A stretch of 64,000 nt of DNA from Chitinophaga sp. SYP-B3965 (GCF_009647655.1 NZ_WJFD01000004.1:124001-188000), one strand, 5' to 3'; positions 1-9,794 are shown, numbered from the stretch's first letter. The notes: generated from the sequence alone by a model not told the origin. Numbers and translations: made by a program.

Positions 1-2044
1 GCCGGCCAATACGGTATAGTACATAACCCATCACAGCAAAAAAGAGCACACCCAGTATCTGGTAACCACCGGCCCCAAACAAACTGGAAAGACCATGTTC
101 CGCGCTGATGGACTTTAGGCCATCCGCTACTGTTTCGTTCACAGATAAAACAGCTACCACTACACCAGCTACTGCTCCTCCCGCTACGAGCCCTGTGGCA
201 AAGAGATTGCCCTTACCCAGTTCCTCTTCTTCAGCGGTTAGTTTAATGCCGGAACGTTTCTGTTTCCACTCAACCAATCCACGGATCGCACCTCCTACAA
301 AGATAGGCAAAGTAGTAGCCAGTGGAAGATAAACCCCTACGGCAAAAGACAGGGATTTTATGCCGCACAGTTCCAGTGTTATTGCAATGAACACACCAAC
401 CAGTACAAACTGCCAATCCAGATCGCCACCCAGGATGCCTTTGATGAGCGTAGCCATCAAAGTAGCTTGTGGGGCAGACAGATCTTCTGTTCCGATGGCG
501 TGATGAATTCCGTTCGCCACCATTTCCCTTGTGGGGGTATCCAGGATATGCACTGTCCAGCCGATCACGAGGGAAGAAACAATAGCGCCGATAAATAACG
601 CAATTTGCTGGTTCCTTGGTGTGGCGCCTACAAGATATCCTGATTTTAAATCCTGGGAAGTGGCGCCGGCATTCGCTGCAGCGATGCAGATCATACCTCC
701 AACCACCAGGGCCATGGGTTCAAATACTTTCCCGGTCCATCCTACTGCTATGAATATCAGGCAGGTACCCATAATGGTGGCAATGGTCATCCCGGAAATA
801 GGGTTATTGCTGCTACCGATCAATCCTACAATGCGGCTGCTCACTGTTACGAAGAAAGCGCCGAAGATCACAACCAGCAAACCTATCAGGAGTTTATTCC
901 AGATGGATTCTCCGGGGATTTGCGGCAATAATGCCATCAATATCACCAGTGCAAGACTGCCGAATATCACGAATTTGAAAGAGATATCTTTTTCTGTTCT
1001 TGGTACTTCTGCCCCTCCTTCCTTTTTTTCTTTCAGGGAACCCATGCTGTCTTTGAAAGAAGATATGATGGTTGGAATGGTTTTGATGAGGGTGATGATA
1101 CCACCTGCTGCTACAGCGCCTGCACCAATTTGTTTCACATAAGCTGCGTAAATGGCGCCGGCAGAATCTGCAAAAGTACGGGTAATAGGATTCCAGCCTC
1201 CGCTACCGCCGGCGGTATCCAAATTGGCCAGGAGCCCCAGTTTCACCAGTTGCGTGGCAATGATCTCGTTGGGAACAAGGGATGCCAGCAAGGGAATGAG
1301 GCAAAGCCAGGACAGTACGCCACCGGCCACCAGTACACCAGCAATCCTTGGCCCGATGATATAACCCACACCAAGATATTCAGGTGTAATGTCGCCACTC
1401 AGCCTCGCAGAGGGGAATACTTTATTGGCCTGGGCCGTAATAAAAGCAGGTGTTTCTGAGATCACGTGGAACACTCTTTGCAACATGGCATAGGCCAATG
1501 CAAAACCAAGGCCCAGGAAGGCTGTTTTGGCAAACTCCCCGCCTTTTTCACCAGCTTTCAGCACAGAGGCGCAGGCCGTACCTTCCGGATAGGGGAGTGT
1601 ATCGTGTTCTTTTACAATGAGGGAACGCCTTAGAGGGATCATCATGAGCGTGCCCAGGATCCCTCCGAAAATAGCGAGTATGAGGATGGTGACGTAATCG
1701 AAATATGCTTCCCCGCCACTGATGCCAAATTCATTGGCAGAAAGGAAGAGAAATCCCGGCAAAGTGAATACCACGCCCGCGGCGATGGATTCTCCCGCAG
1801 AACCGGTAGTTTGAATGATATTGTTTTCGAGAATGGTGGTTTTGAAGAATTTGCGGCCTAACGTGATGGCTATCACGGCAATAGGGATAGATGCAGAAAC
1901 AGTTAAGCCTGCTTTCAGGGCCAGGTAAACAGTGGCGGCGCCGAAGATCACACCTGCAAGACATCCCAGCAGGATGGACTTGAGGGTCAGTTCTTTCATC
2001 TTCACTTCAGGCGCAACAAAGGGTTTGAATTTGGTGTCTGACAT
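1..2044 (-). CDS. OPT family oligopeptide transporter (3' end outside window)
   Basis: Proton-coupled oligopeptide (or metal-chelate) importer of the inner membrane, OPT superfamily. The reading frame starts MSDTKFKPFV at 2044 and runs open for 681 codons off the left edge, so the C-terminus is missing. It is a long chain of hydrophobic segments. The family signature NPISGMT is present at about residues 414-420 (NNPISGMT), which is the main reason for the call. Early segments contain GxxxGxxxG-rich helices (LLGCLAGVIFGAATVYLALKAG region), as in bacterial OPT proteins. It lies downstream of and in the same direction as a POT-type peptide transporter, separated by a hairpin terminator, so the two are probably separate transcripts with a shared role in peptide uptake. 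Substrate cannot be read from sequence. Confidence 0.9.
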   Translation of the reverse strand, partial: MSDTKFKPFVAPEVKMKELTLKSILLGCLAGVIFGAATVYLALKAGLTVSASIPIAVIAITLGRKFFKTTILENNIIQTTGSAGESIAAGVVFTLPGFLFLSANEFGISGGEAYFDYVTILILAIFGGILGTLMMIPLRRSLIVKEHDTLPYPEGTACASVLKAGEKGGEFAKTAFLGLGFALAYAMLQRVFHVISETPAFITAQANKVFPSARLSGDITPEYLGVGYIIGPRIAGVLVAGGVLSWLCLIPLLASLVPNEIIATQLVKLGLLANLDTAGGSGGWNPITRTFADSAGAIYAAYVKQIGAGAVAAGGIITLIKTIPTIISSFKDSMGSLKEKKEGGAEVPRTEKDISFKFVIFGSLALVILMALLPQIPGESIWNKLLIGLLVVIFGAFFVTVSSRIVGLIGSSNNPISGMTIATIMGTCLIFIAVGWTGKVFEPMALVVGGMICIAAANAGATSQDLKSGYLVGATPRNQQIALFIGAIVSSLVIGWTVHILDTPTREMVANGIHHAIGTEDLSAPQATLMATLIKGILGGDLDWQFVLVGVFIAITLELCGIKSLSFAVGVYLPLATTLPIFVGGAIRGLVEWKQKRSGIKLTAEEEELGKGNLFATGLVAGGAVAGVVVAVLSVNETVADGLKSISAEHGLSSLFGAGGYQILGVLFFAVMGYVLYRIGR

Positions 2045-2086
2045 AAGAAAGGTTGATAATCATTAAATATAGTAATAATAAATCAA

Positions 2087-2114
2087 AAGGGATACAAGTT
2101 GCCTTGTATCCCTT
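2087..2114 (-). terminator. Intrinsic terminator after the POT transporter
   Basis: Perfect 12-bp inverted repeat, AAGGGATACAAG then loop TTGC then CTTGTATCCCTT. On the minus strand it follows the POT stop codon by about 18 bases and is followed by a T-rich run, which fits rho-independent termination ahead of the OPT gene start at 2044. Confidence 0.75.
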
Positions 2115-2132
2115 CAATATATAAGTTAAGAT

Positions 2133-3677
2133 TTATTTTGATTCGTGCATCCATCTTCCCAAAAAGCGGGTCAGGAAGAAGAGGATGAGAGAGGCAACTC
2201 CCGCCATCACAACGAATAACATGAAAAAGTCGTAGAGTGAGGAGATGGAATAACCCAGGAAATGGGTGGTTTCGCCGGGAGGCGGGTACAAAGCACTCAA
2301 TTTACCGGCTAATACATTCGCGGCAGCATTGGCCATGAACCATACCCCCATTAAGAGAGAGGCAAAACGTACAGGGGCCAGTTTATTTACCAGGGAAAGG
2401 CCAATAGGAGAAAGGCATAATTCACCCCAGGTATGTAAGGCATACATGCTGGTGAGCCACATCATATTTACTTTCTGCTGGGTAGGATTCTTTACGCCCA
2501 TGGCTATCACTAAGAAACCCACTGCCAGTAAAAGCAAACCTATGGCCATTTTAGTAGGAGAATTCGGCTCTATTTTACGTTTGCCCAGGAACAGCCAGAT
2601 AGCTGCAAACAACGGTGCAAAGATCACCACGAAAGCAGAGTTCAGGGATTGGAACCAGGAAGGCGGAACGGTAAAGTTCAGGAAAGGAATATCGCGGTCT
2701 GTTTGCTCATTGGCAAAGAAGGACAAAGAAGCCCCCGCCTGCTCAAATGCGCTCCAGAAGAAGATCACAAAGAAGGATACGATCAGGATCACACCCACTT
2801 GCTGCCTTTCAACAGTGCTCAGTTCTTTATCTGAAAAGATCACAAACAGGATCACTGCCAAACCCACTATCAGGAGAACGGTGATATCAACGATCTGATC
2901 AGCATGCAGATAGAGCAATCCAATTGCAGCTGCGGCGATGGCTAATATAAAGATCACAGACTTCAGGGAGAACGTTTTTTTAAGGAAGTGACTTTTGCCT
3001 TCCATACGTTCAGGGATAACCCCTACCGGTTTGCCATCATGAGATACAAGGTGTTTTTCCTGCAACAGTTTCATGGTGATCACGCTGAGTAACATGCCTA
3101 TGCCTGCTGCCAGGAAAGCCCATTTGAAATCAGCAGGATTGCCTGTGTTACCTACAAGGCCGCAAATGAAGGGCCCGAGCATACCACCCACATTGATGCC
3201 CATGTAGAAAATGGTATAAGCAGCATCCTTTCTTGTATCTGTTTTAGCATACAGCTGCCCTACCAGGGAAGAGATGTTGGGTTTGAAAAAACCGTTACCG
3301 GCAATCATTAACCCTAATCCGGTATAGAACAACAGCCTGGATAGTTCCGGAGATGCCTGCAGTTCTGTGTAATAGCTGGCAAAACCAAATAAGAAGAACT
3401 CTGCCAGTGCCATGAAGAGACCACCTATAATAATAGATTGCCTGTTACCCCAATATCTGTCTGCTACATATCCCCCGATCAAGGGAGTAAGGTAAACAAG
3501 GCCGGTATAACCACCGTATAAATTAGAGGCAAAGGGTTTTGAGTACAACAACGCATCCGTCATAAAATAGATCAGGATGGCTCTCATTCCGTAGTAGTTG
3601 AAACGCTCCCACATTTCAGTGGCAAACAACACGTACAGCCCTTTCGGGTGCCCTTTCGGAGTAGCAGTTTGATTCAT
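2133..3677 (-). CDS. POT/PTR family proton-coupled peptide transporter
   Basis: Major-facilitator peptide symporter importing di- and tripeptides with protons across the inner membrane. The 514-residue length is usual for bacterial POT proteins (DtpA/DtpT type). The ExxER proton-coupling motif is present at residues 21-25 (EMWER), followed by FNYYGMR. The second family signature, FYMGINVGGMLGPF, lies in the fifth helix region. About 12-14 hydrophobic segments are visible. The start MNQTATPKGHPKG gives a short cytoplasmic tail before helix 1. The gene stands alone upstream of a terminator; the OPT gene follows in the same direction. Dipeptide versus larger peptide preference is not decided by the sequence. 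Confidence 0.93.
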   Translation of the reverse strand: MNQTATPKGHPKGLYVLFATEMWERFNYYGMRAILIYFMTDALLYSKPFASNLYGGYTGLVYLTPLIGGYVADRYWGNRQSIIIGGLFMALAEFFLFGFASYYTELQASPELSRLLFYTGLGLMIAGNGFFKPNISSLVGQLYAKTDTRKDAAYTIFYMGINVGGMLGPFICGLVGNTGNPADFKWAFLAAGIGMLLSVITMKLLQEKHLVSHDGKPVGVIPERMEGKSHFLKKTFSLKSVIFILAIAAAAIGLLYLHADQIVDITVLLIVGLAVILFVIFSDKELSTVERQQVGVILIVSFFVIFFWSAFEQAGASLSFFANEQTDRDIPFLNFTVPPSWFQSLNSAFVVIFAPLFAAIWLFLGKRKIEPNSPTKMAIGLLLLAVGFLVIAMGVKNPTQQKVNMMWLTSMYALHTWGELCLSPIGLSLVNKLAPVRFASLLMGVWFMANAAANVLAGKLSALYPPPGETTHFLGYSISSLYDFFMLFVVMAGVASLILFFLTRFLGRWMHESK

Positions 3678-3891
3678 AAATGGTCAGTTAAATTTTGTTG
3701 TTTTCTGTGACGATAAGTTGACTATAAGCAGTATCAATATAAAATTTGCGCTGAAAGATAAAGAAAATCAGGCATCTCCATTAAAAAAGTGGCTTTTTTG
3801 ACCGTACTTTGCAAAAATTTTCCGCTGGTTAAACATCGGTTATTATTATTGTAACTGGGATTCCCCTCATAACATTACGTTTCAATCCATT

Positions 3892-5172
3892 ATGAATATT
3901 TTACTGTTAGGAAGTGGTGGCCGGGAGCACGCGCTGGCCTGGAAGATAGCACAAAGCACTGCATGTACACACTTGTATATTGCCCCTGGAAACGCAGGAA
4001 CGGCAGCATATGGCACTAATGTGAACATGGGTGTAAGTGATTTTGAGAAGATAAAAAGCTTCTGCCTGGATAACCAGATAGATATGCTGGTGCCCGGTTC
4101 TGAGGAACCACTGGTAAATGGCGTATATGATTTCTTCAAGGCAGATGCGGCTTTACAGCATATTCCGGTGATCGGTCCTTCCCAGGAAGGCGCGCAAATG
4201 GAAGGCAGTAAAGCGTTTGCGAAGTTATTTATGCAAAGGCACAACATCCCCACCGCTGCATACCGGGAATTCAGTGAAGCTAATTTTGAAGAAGGCGTAG
4301 CCTATATCCGCCAGCATGCAGTACCTATTGTATTGAAAGCAGACGGATTAGCAGCCGGTAAAGGTGTAGTTATTACATCTTCTCATGATGAAGCTGTACA
4401 GGAGTTTGAAGAAATGATCCGGTCCGCCAAGTTTGGAGAGGCCAGTAAAAAAGTAGTGATAGAGCAGTTCCTCACGGGTATAGAATTGTCCGTGTTCGTA
4501 CTCACAGATGGTAAACACTATAAGATCCTGCCTACTGCAAAGGATTACAAGCGGATAGGAGAAGGAGATACCGGTTTGAACACAGGAGGTATGGGTGCTG
4601 TTTCACCTGTTCCGTTTGCACAGGGTGCATTTATGGAGATGGTGGAAGACCGCATCATACGCCCTACAGTAGAAGGTTTAGCTAAAGAGCACATCATTTA
4701 TCATGGTTTTATATTCTTTGGACTGATCAAAGTGGAAGGAGAACCCTTTGTGATTGAATACAATTGCAGGATGGGTGACCCGGAAACAGAAGTGGTGATC
4801 CCGCGCCTGCAGAACGATCTGCTGGAATTATTCACAGCCGTACAAAAGCAGTCCCTCAACGAAATGACGGTGTATGAGGATCCCCGCGCAGCAGCTACCG
4901 TGATGCTGGTGAGCAAAGGATACCCTGAAGCATACGAAAAAGGGAAGGTGATCACGGAAATACCAGCCCCTGCAAAGGATCAACTGGTGTTCCATGCAGG
5001 TACCAAAGCAGATGGAGATCAGGTACTTACAAACGGTGGCCGTGTGATAGCGGTTACATCTTTGGCAAGCGATTTGCAGCTAGCGCTCACCCACTCGAGG
5101 CAAACTGCCGAGCGCATTCAATTCGATGGCAAGTATTATAGGAGAGATATTGGATATGAATTTGTTAGTTAA
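3892..5172 (+). CDS. purD: Phosphoribosylamine--glycine ligase (GAR synthetase)
   Basis: Second step of de novo purine synthesis: joins phosphoribosylamine and glycine with ATP to give GAR, in the cytoplasm. The protein is 426 residues, the usual size for a monofunctional PurD. The N-terminal domain begins MNILLLGSGGREHALAW, the diagnostic GGREHA motif. The ATP-grasp domain follows, with ADGLAAGKGV around residues 146-155 and the metal-binding NCRMGDPE stretch around 290. It is transcribed towards mreB with a 118-base gap that contains a possible promoter, so it is probably its own unit. Start chosen at ATG because the Rossmann strand begins immediately after it. Confidence 0.97.
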   Translation: MNILLLGSGGREHALAWKIAQSTACTHLYIAPGNAGTAAYGTNVNMGVSDFEKIKSFCLDNQIDMLVPGSEEPLVNGVYDFFKADAALQHIPVIGPSQEGAQMEGSKAFAKLFMQRHNIPTAAYREFSEANFEEGVAYIRQHAVPIVLKADGLAAGKGVVITSSHDEAVQEFEEMIRSAKFGEASKKVVIEQFLTGIELSVFVLTDGKHYKILPTAKDYKRIGEGDTGLNTGGMGAVSPVPFAQGAFMEMVEDRIIRPTVEGLAKEHIIYHGFIFFGLIKVEGEPFVIEYNCRMGDPETEVVIPRLQNDLLELFTAVQKQSLNEMTVYEDPRAAATVMLVSKGYPEAYEKGKVITEIPAPAKDQLVFHAGTKADGDQVLTNGGRVIAVTSLASDLQLALTHSRQTAERIQFDGKYYRRDIGYEFVS

Positions 5173-5226
5173 CAACTTCGTACATCTATCAGGTATAGAT
5201 TATGTATAGTTGAGAAAATCCAATAA

Positions 5227-5261
5227 TTGCATCGTATATTCGTTAGAATTATTCATTTTTG
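5227..5261 (+). promoter_or_regulatory. Possible promoter of the mre operon
   Basis: A -7-like element CATTTTTG (one mismatch to TAnnTTTG) at 5254-5261, with TTG at 5227-5229, 24 bases upstream. It lies 29 bases before the mreB ATG. The spacer is slightly long, so this is a moderate match only. Confidence 0.4.
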
Positions 5262-5290
5262 CATTCAAATATTTTTGACCGTATCAAACA

Positions 5291-6313
5291 ATGGGCTTCT
5301 TTAACTTTTTAACTCAGGAGATTGCAATAGACCTTGGAACTGCCAATACACTGATCATTCATAATGATTCAGTTGTAGTAGACGAGCCTTCCATTGTAGC
5401 TATAGAAAGAGCCAGTGGCAAGATCGTTGCTGTAGGCAAAAAGGCGATGATGATGCATGAGAAAACGCATGAGTACCTGCGTACGATCCGTCCGTTGAAA
5501 GACGGTGTGATCGCAGATTTCAATGCGGCGGAAGGCATGATCCGGGAGCTTATCAAAATGATATACCCCAAAAAGCCATTGTTTGCACCAAGCTGGCGCA
5601 TGGTAATTTGTATCCCTTCCAGCATTACAGAGGTAGAAAAACGTGCGGTGCGCGATTCTGCTGAGCAGGCGGGCGCTAAAGAAGTTTATCTGATCCATGA
5701 ACCAATGGCTGCTGCCCTTGGTATAGGTATAGACGTAGAAGAACCTGTTGGTAATATGATCATTGATATCGGAGGTGGAACCACTGGTATCTCTGTAATT
5801 GCCCTGGCAGGTATCGTGTGTGACCAGAGTATCCGTATTGCCGGTGATGAGTTCACCGCTGATATCATGGAAGCCCTGCGCCGCTATCATAGCCTGCTGA
5901 TCGGTGAAAGAACCGCTGAGCAGATCAAGATCGGCATCGGTTCTGCCCTGAAAGAACTGGATAACCCACCGGATGATATGCCGGTGAATGGCCGTGACCT
6001 TGTAACAGGTATCCCCAAGCAGATCATGGTATCTTACCAGGAGATCGCAGAAGCCTTAGATAAATCCATCTTTAAAATAGAAGAAGCCATCCTGAAAGCG
6101 CTGGAAACAACGCCTCCGGAGCTGGCATCAGATATCTACCGCCGTGGTTTATACCTTACCGGTGGTGGTGCATTGTTGCGCGGTTTGGACAAGCGTTTGG
6201 CCCAAAAGATCAAACTGCCTGTGCATGTAGCAGATGATCCGCTGCGCGCAGTTGTAAGAGGTACAGGTATTGCCCTGAAACATATTGGCAAGTATCCATT
6301 CCTGATGCAATAA
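5291..6313 (+). CDS. mreB: Rod shape-determining actin homologue MreB
   Basis: Bacterial actin that forms membrane-associated filaments and organises lateral-wall synthesis. Length 340 is standard. The N-terminus has a short amphipathic start (MGFFNFLTQE) for membrane binding, then the phosphate-1 loop DLGTANTLI. The second nucleotide-binding motif IDIGGGTTGISVIAL lies around residues 158-172, and the adenosine motif LTGGGALLRGLD near residue 290. It heads a co-directional run of mreC, mreD, mrdA and rodA, the whole elongasome core. This implies a cell with directed side-wall growth. A perfect hairpin sits between this gene and mreC. Confidence 0.97.
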   Translation: MGFFNFLTQEIAIDLGTANTLIIHNDSVVVDEPSIVAIERASGKIVAVGKKAMMMHEKTHEYLRTIRPLKDGVIADFNAAEGMIRELIKMIYPKKPLFAPSWRMVICIPSSITEVEKRAVRDSAEQAGAKEVYLIHEPMAAALGIGIDVEEPVGNMIIDIGGGTTGISVIALAGIVCDQSIRIAGDEFTADIMEALRRYHSLLIGERTAEQIKIGIGSALKELDNPPDDMPVNGRDLVTGIPKQIMVSYQEIAEALDKSIFKIEEAILKALETTPPELASDIYRRGLYLTGGGALLRGLDKRLAQKIKLPVHVADDPLRAVVRGTGIALKHIGKYPFLMQ

Positions 6314-6324
6314 AATTAGTACAG

Positions 6325-6348
6325 TCCCGGCAGGCCTCCCTGCCGGGA
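6325..6348. other. Perfect 10-bp hairpin between mreB and mreC
   Basis: TCCCGGCAGG, loop CCTC, CCTGCCGGGA. It starts 12 bases after the mreB stop and is followed by TTGAAAAATCC, not a T-run. It is therefore more likely an mRNA-stabilising or processing hairpin, or a leaky attenuator, than a strong terminator. It may set a higher level of MreB than of the downstream proteins. Confidence 0.6.
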
Positions 6349-6382
6349 TTGAAAAATCCGGAATCCTAAGACTCGAACCACA

Positions 6383-7288
6383 GTGCGAAATCTGATCATT
6401 TTCTTAAGGCGGTATTTCAACTTCTTTCTGTTCCTGCTGCTGGAAGTGATTTGCTTTATATTCGTATTCAGGAACAACAACTTCCAGCGTACTGTATACC
6501 TCAACTCTGCCAGTAGCATCAGCGGCAAGCTGTACACCAAATACAATGGCGTACAATACTACTTCCATCTTCAATCTACCAACGACAGTCTCGTAAAGGA
6601 AAACGTCCGTCTCCACAATGAACTGGCCTCCAGCTTCGATACCCGCGATACCGGTACCTTTATCAAATACGATACTTTAAGGAAATACAGTAATGACACG
6701 GCACGTAAACTGCTGAGCACCGAAATGCGTAAATACCTTTACCGGGAAGCCAAGGTGATCAACAACTCTGTGAACCGGGAGATCAATACCATCACTATCC
6801 GCCGTGGCAGCAAAGACGGTATCCGTCCGAATATGGGTGTGATAGGGCCGGATGGAGCAGTGGGCGTAGTAAGGAGCGTAAGTGAAAACTATGCCGTAGT
6901 GATCTCGCTGTTATATAAATCAACCGGCGCCGCTAACAACTCTAACTTTGGCTTTAGTGCCAAGCTGAGGAACTCCGGTGAAATAGGCACGGTGTACTGG
7001 GATGGCGCCAGTGGTGGTTATGGTTATATGAAAGATGTGCCCCGCAGTGCCAGATTGCATAAAGGCGATACCATCATCACCAGCGGATTCTCTGCTGTGT
7101 TCCCTGAAAATATAGCCGTAGGCTATATTGATACCTTCCGTTTGTCAGACAAGTCCAGCACTTCCTACAGCATCCGGATGAAATTTGCTACCAACTTTTA
7201 CAACCTGCAATATGTGTATGTGATCGAAAACCTGCTGCGCGATGAACAAACGCGGCTGGAAGATTCTACACGCAACCTGCTAAAATGA
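6383..7288 (+). CDS. mreC: Rod shape-determining protein MreC
   Basis: Bitopic inner-membrane protein whose periplasmic domain scaffolds the PBP2/RodA elongation complex. The start is GTG, giving MRNLIIFLRRYFNFF and then one membrane segment at about residues 10-27. A predicted coiled-coil stretch follows (about 60-90, YFHLQSTNDSLVKENVRLHNEL region). The beta-rich MreC domain is recognised by GSKDGIRPNMGVIGPDGAVGVV around 150-170 and by KGDTIITSGFSAVFPENIAVG near 235-255. Length 301 is in the usual range. Its TGA overlaps the mreD ATG (ATGA), so translation is probably coupled. Confidence 0.94.
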   Translation: MRNLIIFLRRYFNFFLFLLLEVICFIFVFRNNNFQRTVYLNSASSISGKLYTKYNGVQYYFHLQSTNDSLVKENVRLHNELASSFDTRDTGTFIKYDTLRKYSNDTARKLLSTEMRKYLYREAKVINNSVNREINTITIRRGSKDGIRPNMGVIGPDGAVGVVRSVSENYAVVISLLYKSTGAANNSNFGFSAKLRNSGEIGTVYWDGASGGYGYMKDVPRSARLHKGDTIITSGFSAVFPENIAVGYIDTFRLSDKSSTSYSIRMKFATNFYNLQYVYVIENLLRDEQTRLEDSTRNLLK

Positions 7289-7794
7289 GCGTACTGTTAA
7301 GAAATATTATCCGTTTTATACTACTGATACTTTTCCAGGTAGTGGTGCTAGATCGTATCCTGATCGAGCAGCATGTGAATCCTTATCTGTACATGCTCTT
7401 CATTTTGTTATTACCTTTTAACCTGCCCCGGCCGGCTTTGCAGCTCCTGGGTTTTTTACTGGGTATTACCCTGGATATGTTCTCGGATACATTTGGCCTG
7501 CATGCTGCTGCCTGTGTGTTCATTGCTTATCTGCGCCCGTTCATTCTAAATATCCTGTCGCCCCAGGGAGGGTTTGAAGTAACCCAGCGAACACCCTCTG
7601 TAACAAGTATGGGTACCTCGCAATATGCTATCTATGTTTCCGTTCTAGTACTGCTACACAACATCGTATATTTTTGCCTGTCCGTTTTTAGTTTTGCCGA
7701 TCCCTTGTACCTGTTGCTGAAAATAGTGTTGTCCACTGTGGTGAGCCTGTTTTTGGTACTGATATATGAGCTGTTGTTCTTTAGCAGGAAATAA
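7285..7794 (+). CDS. mreD: Rod shape-determining protein MreD
   Basis: Small polytopic inner-membrane protein of the elongasome, 169 residues with about five hydrophobic segments. MreD sequences are poorly conserved. The call rests on size, hydrophobicity, the segment GFLLGITLDMFSDTFGLHAAACVFIAYLRP (helix with conserved D and FG), and its position between mreC and PBP2. It overlaps the mreC stop by four bases. The gap to mrdA is 29 bases, so it is surely part of the same operon. Confidence 0.92.
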   Translation: MSVLLRNIIRFILLILFQVVVLDRILIEQHVNPYLYMLFILLLPFNLPRPALQLLGFLLGITLDMFSDTFGLHAAACVFIAYLRPFILNILSPQGGFEVTQRTPSVTSMGTSQYAIYVSVLVLLHNIVYFCLSVFSFADPLYLLLKIVLSTVVSLFLVLIYELLFFSRK

Positions 7795-7823
7795 GCATAT
7801 AATTATTTAATTTAGTTACCTGC

Positions 7824-9785
7824 ATGTCTGTTTATAATCAGCCCAGAAAAAGAGTTATTCAAATGATCATCCTTGGCATGGTAACACTTATCGTGGTAAG
7901 GCTGTTCTTTTTGCAGGTAGTGGAAACTAAATACTCCAAACTTGCGGATGCCAATGCGGTACTCAAGAAAGTGATCTATCCCAGCCGGGGGATCATCTAT
8001 GACCGCAAAGGGAGAAGCATTTTGCGCAATGAAGCCTTGTACGACCTGATGGTTATACCCGCCAGCGTCAAAAAAATAGATACTGCTTATTTATGTGAGA
8101 TACTGAAGATAGACATGGAGGAATTCCGCAAACGGATCACCAATGCTATCAGAAGAGAAGGGCGTGTACGCCAATCCGTGTTTGCCAGTTTGCTGCCGCC
8201 GGAAACTTACGGTAAGCTCCAGGAAAGCATGTACCTCTTTCAACCCGGATTTGAATTATTACTTCGCCCCGTACGTTCTTATCCTTATGGCGCAGGCGCT
8301 AATTTCCTGGGTTATATAGGAGAGATCAATACCGAACAGTTGAAAAAACCGGCTTACAGTGCATACCAGCAGGGAGATTACATGGGCATTACCGGATTGG
8401 AAAATACGTATGAGAGCACACTCATGGGGCAACGGGGTATCCAGTATCTCGTAAAAGACAACCTGAACAGGCCACAGGGGCCACTGGAAAACGGAGAGTT
8501 TGATACGATTGCCATCGCCGGTAAGAATTTACGCCTGGCGCTGGATGTTGAATTGCAGATCCTGGGTGAGCAGATGATGAAAGGAAAGGTGGGCAGTATT
8601 GTTGCCATAGATCCTGCAACAGGAGGTATCCTGGCCATGGTGAGCGGCCCTACTTTTGATCCAAACTTATTATCAGGTTCCTATAAAGCCCTCAACCTCG
8701 GAAAGCTGATGGTAGATACTACCTCCCCGATGCTGAACAGGGCCATCCAGGCTTCTTATGCACCAGGTTCCACTTTTAAACCGGTGACCGGTTTGATTGC
8801 TTTGGATGAAGGAGTGATCACACCTGCTTTTGGATATCCCTGTGCTGGTGGTTATGCACAATGCGGACGGTTCATTGCCTGCACGCACAAAAATCCGGGT
8901 CACGCATCCAGCCTCCGGGTAGCCATGGCCAATTCCTGTAACTCTTATTTCATGCACCTCTACCGTTTGTCTGTAGATAACAATAAATGGGGCGGCACCA
9001 TGAAAGGACAAGTAAAATGGACGGAGTATCTCAGCAACATGGGCTTTGGTCACAGGCTGGGTATTGATATCCCGAATGAAAAACCAGGTGTAATACCAGA
9101 TACCGCACGCATGAACAGACGGTATACCGGCCGCTGGAATTCCTGCTCTGAAGTATATGTGGGAATGGGGCAGGGGCTGTTAGATCTTACGCCGCTGCAA
9201 CTGGCCAATGCCATGTGCATCATTGCCAACCGGGGTTCTTATTACATCCCGCATTTTGTGGAAAGTATAGACACGGATAAATCTGACCTGCTTAAAAAGT
9301 ATAAAGAGAAACACGACGTAGCCGCTCACATCAGTGCGGAAGCCTTTTCCCAGGTAATTTTGGGAATGGAAGATGTGGTAGTACAGGGTACGGCAAGAGG
9401 TGCACAGATAGAAGGAATAGCTGTTTGCGGAAAAACAGGTACAGCAGAAAACTACGCCAGGGTGAACGGGGTGATGACGAAACAACCCAACCACTCCCTG
9501 TTTGTAGGCTTTGCACCAAAAGATAATCCGAAGATCGCTATTGCCGTGATCGTAGAAAATGCAGGTTTTGGTGCTACATATGCAGTGCCTATTGCCAGCA
9601 TCCTGATGGAGAAATACCTGACGGATACGATCTCTGTAAAACGCAGACCTATCCTGCAAAGGATGATGGAAACCGTTACCATGTCTGCTCCCATGCGTGC
9701 CAAATCAAAAGTGGATTCTCTGAACAGCGTAAGTTATACGGCTACCGCTGGAGAAGAGCTTCTGAAAAAGATCCTATCAAATTAA
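7824..9785 (+). CDS. mrdA: Penicillin-binding protein 2 (elongasome transpeptidase)
   Basis: Class B PBP that crosslinks lateral-wall peptidoglycan with RodA. It has 653 residues, with one N-terminal membrane segment (about 12-30) and a pedestal/dimerisation domain containing the PSRGIIYDRKG motif (about 53-63). The transpeptidase domain shows all three active-site motifs: STFK with nucleophile S316 and K319, SCN at 371-373 and KTG at 537-539. A GSGxFD-like LGYIGEI motif is also present in the pedestal. The gap to rodA is nine bases. Start ATG at 7824 puts a short cytoplasmic tail before the anchor. Confidence 0.96.
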   Translation: MSVYNQPRKRVIQMIILGMVTLIVVRLFFLQVVETKYSKLADANAVLKKVIYPSRGIIYDRKGRSILRNEALYDLMVIPASVKKIDTAYLCEILKIDMEEFRKRITNAIRREGRVRQSVFASLLPPETYGKLQESMYLFQPGFELLLRPVRSYPYGAGANFLGYIGEINTEQLKKPAYSAYQQGDYMGITGLENTYESTLMGQRGIQYLVKDNLNRPQGPLENGEFDTIAIAGKNLRLALDVELQILGEQMMKGKVGSIVAIDPATGGILAMVSGPTFDPNLLSGSYKALNLGKLMVDTTSPMLNRAIQASYAPGSTFKPVTGLIALDEGVITPAFGYPCAGGYAQCGRFIACTHKNPGHASSLRVAMANSCNSYFMHLYRLSVDNNKWGGTMKGQVKWTEYLSNMGFGHRLGIDIPNEKPGVIPDTARMNRRYTGRWNSCSEVYVGMGQGLLDLTPLQLANAMCIIANRGSYYIPHFVESIDTDKSDLLKKYKEKHDVAAHISAEAFSQVILGMEDVVVQGTARGAQIEGIAVCGKTGTAENYARVNGVMTKQPNHSLFVGFAPKDNPKIAIAVIVENAGFGATYAVPIASILMEKYLTDTISVKRRPILQRMMETVTMSAPMRAKSKVDSLNSVSYTATAGEELLKKILSN

Positions 9786-9794
9786 CCGATAAAA

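Noticed and set aside
531..1142. Plus-strand frame of 203 codons opposite the OPT gene
   Set aside because: Antisense to a clear transporter reading frame with family motifs; no independent evidence.
2266..2898. Plus-strand frame of 210 codons opposite the POT gene
   Set aside because: Antisense shadow; Lys/Arg-rich sequence with no domain, while the minus strand carries the ExxER motif.
3801..3811. GTACTTTG before purD as a -7 element
   Set aside because: The spacing is TAn-TTTG (one base short of TAnnTTTG) and it is about 80 bases from the ATG.
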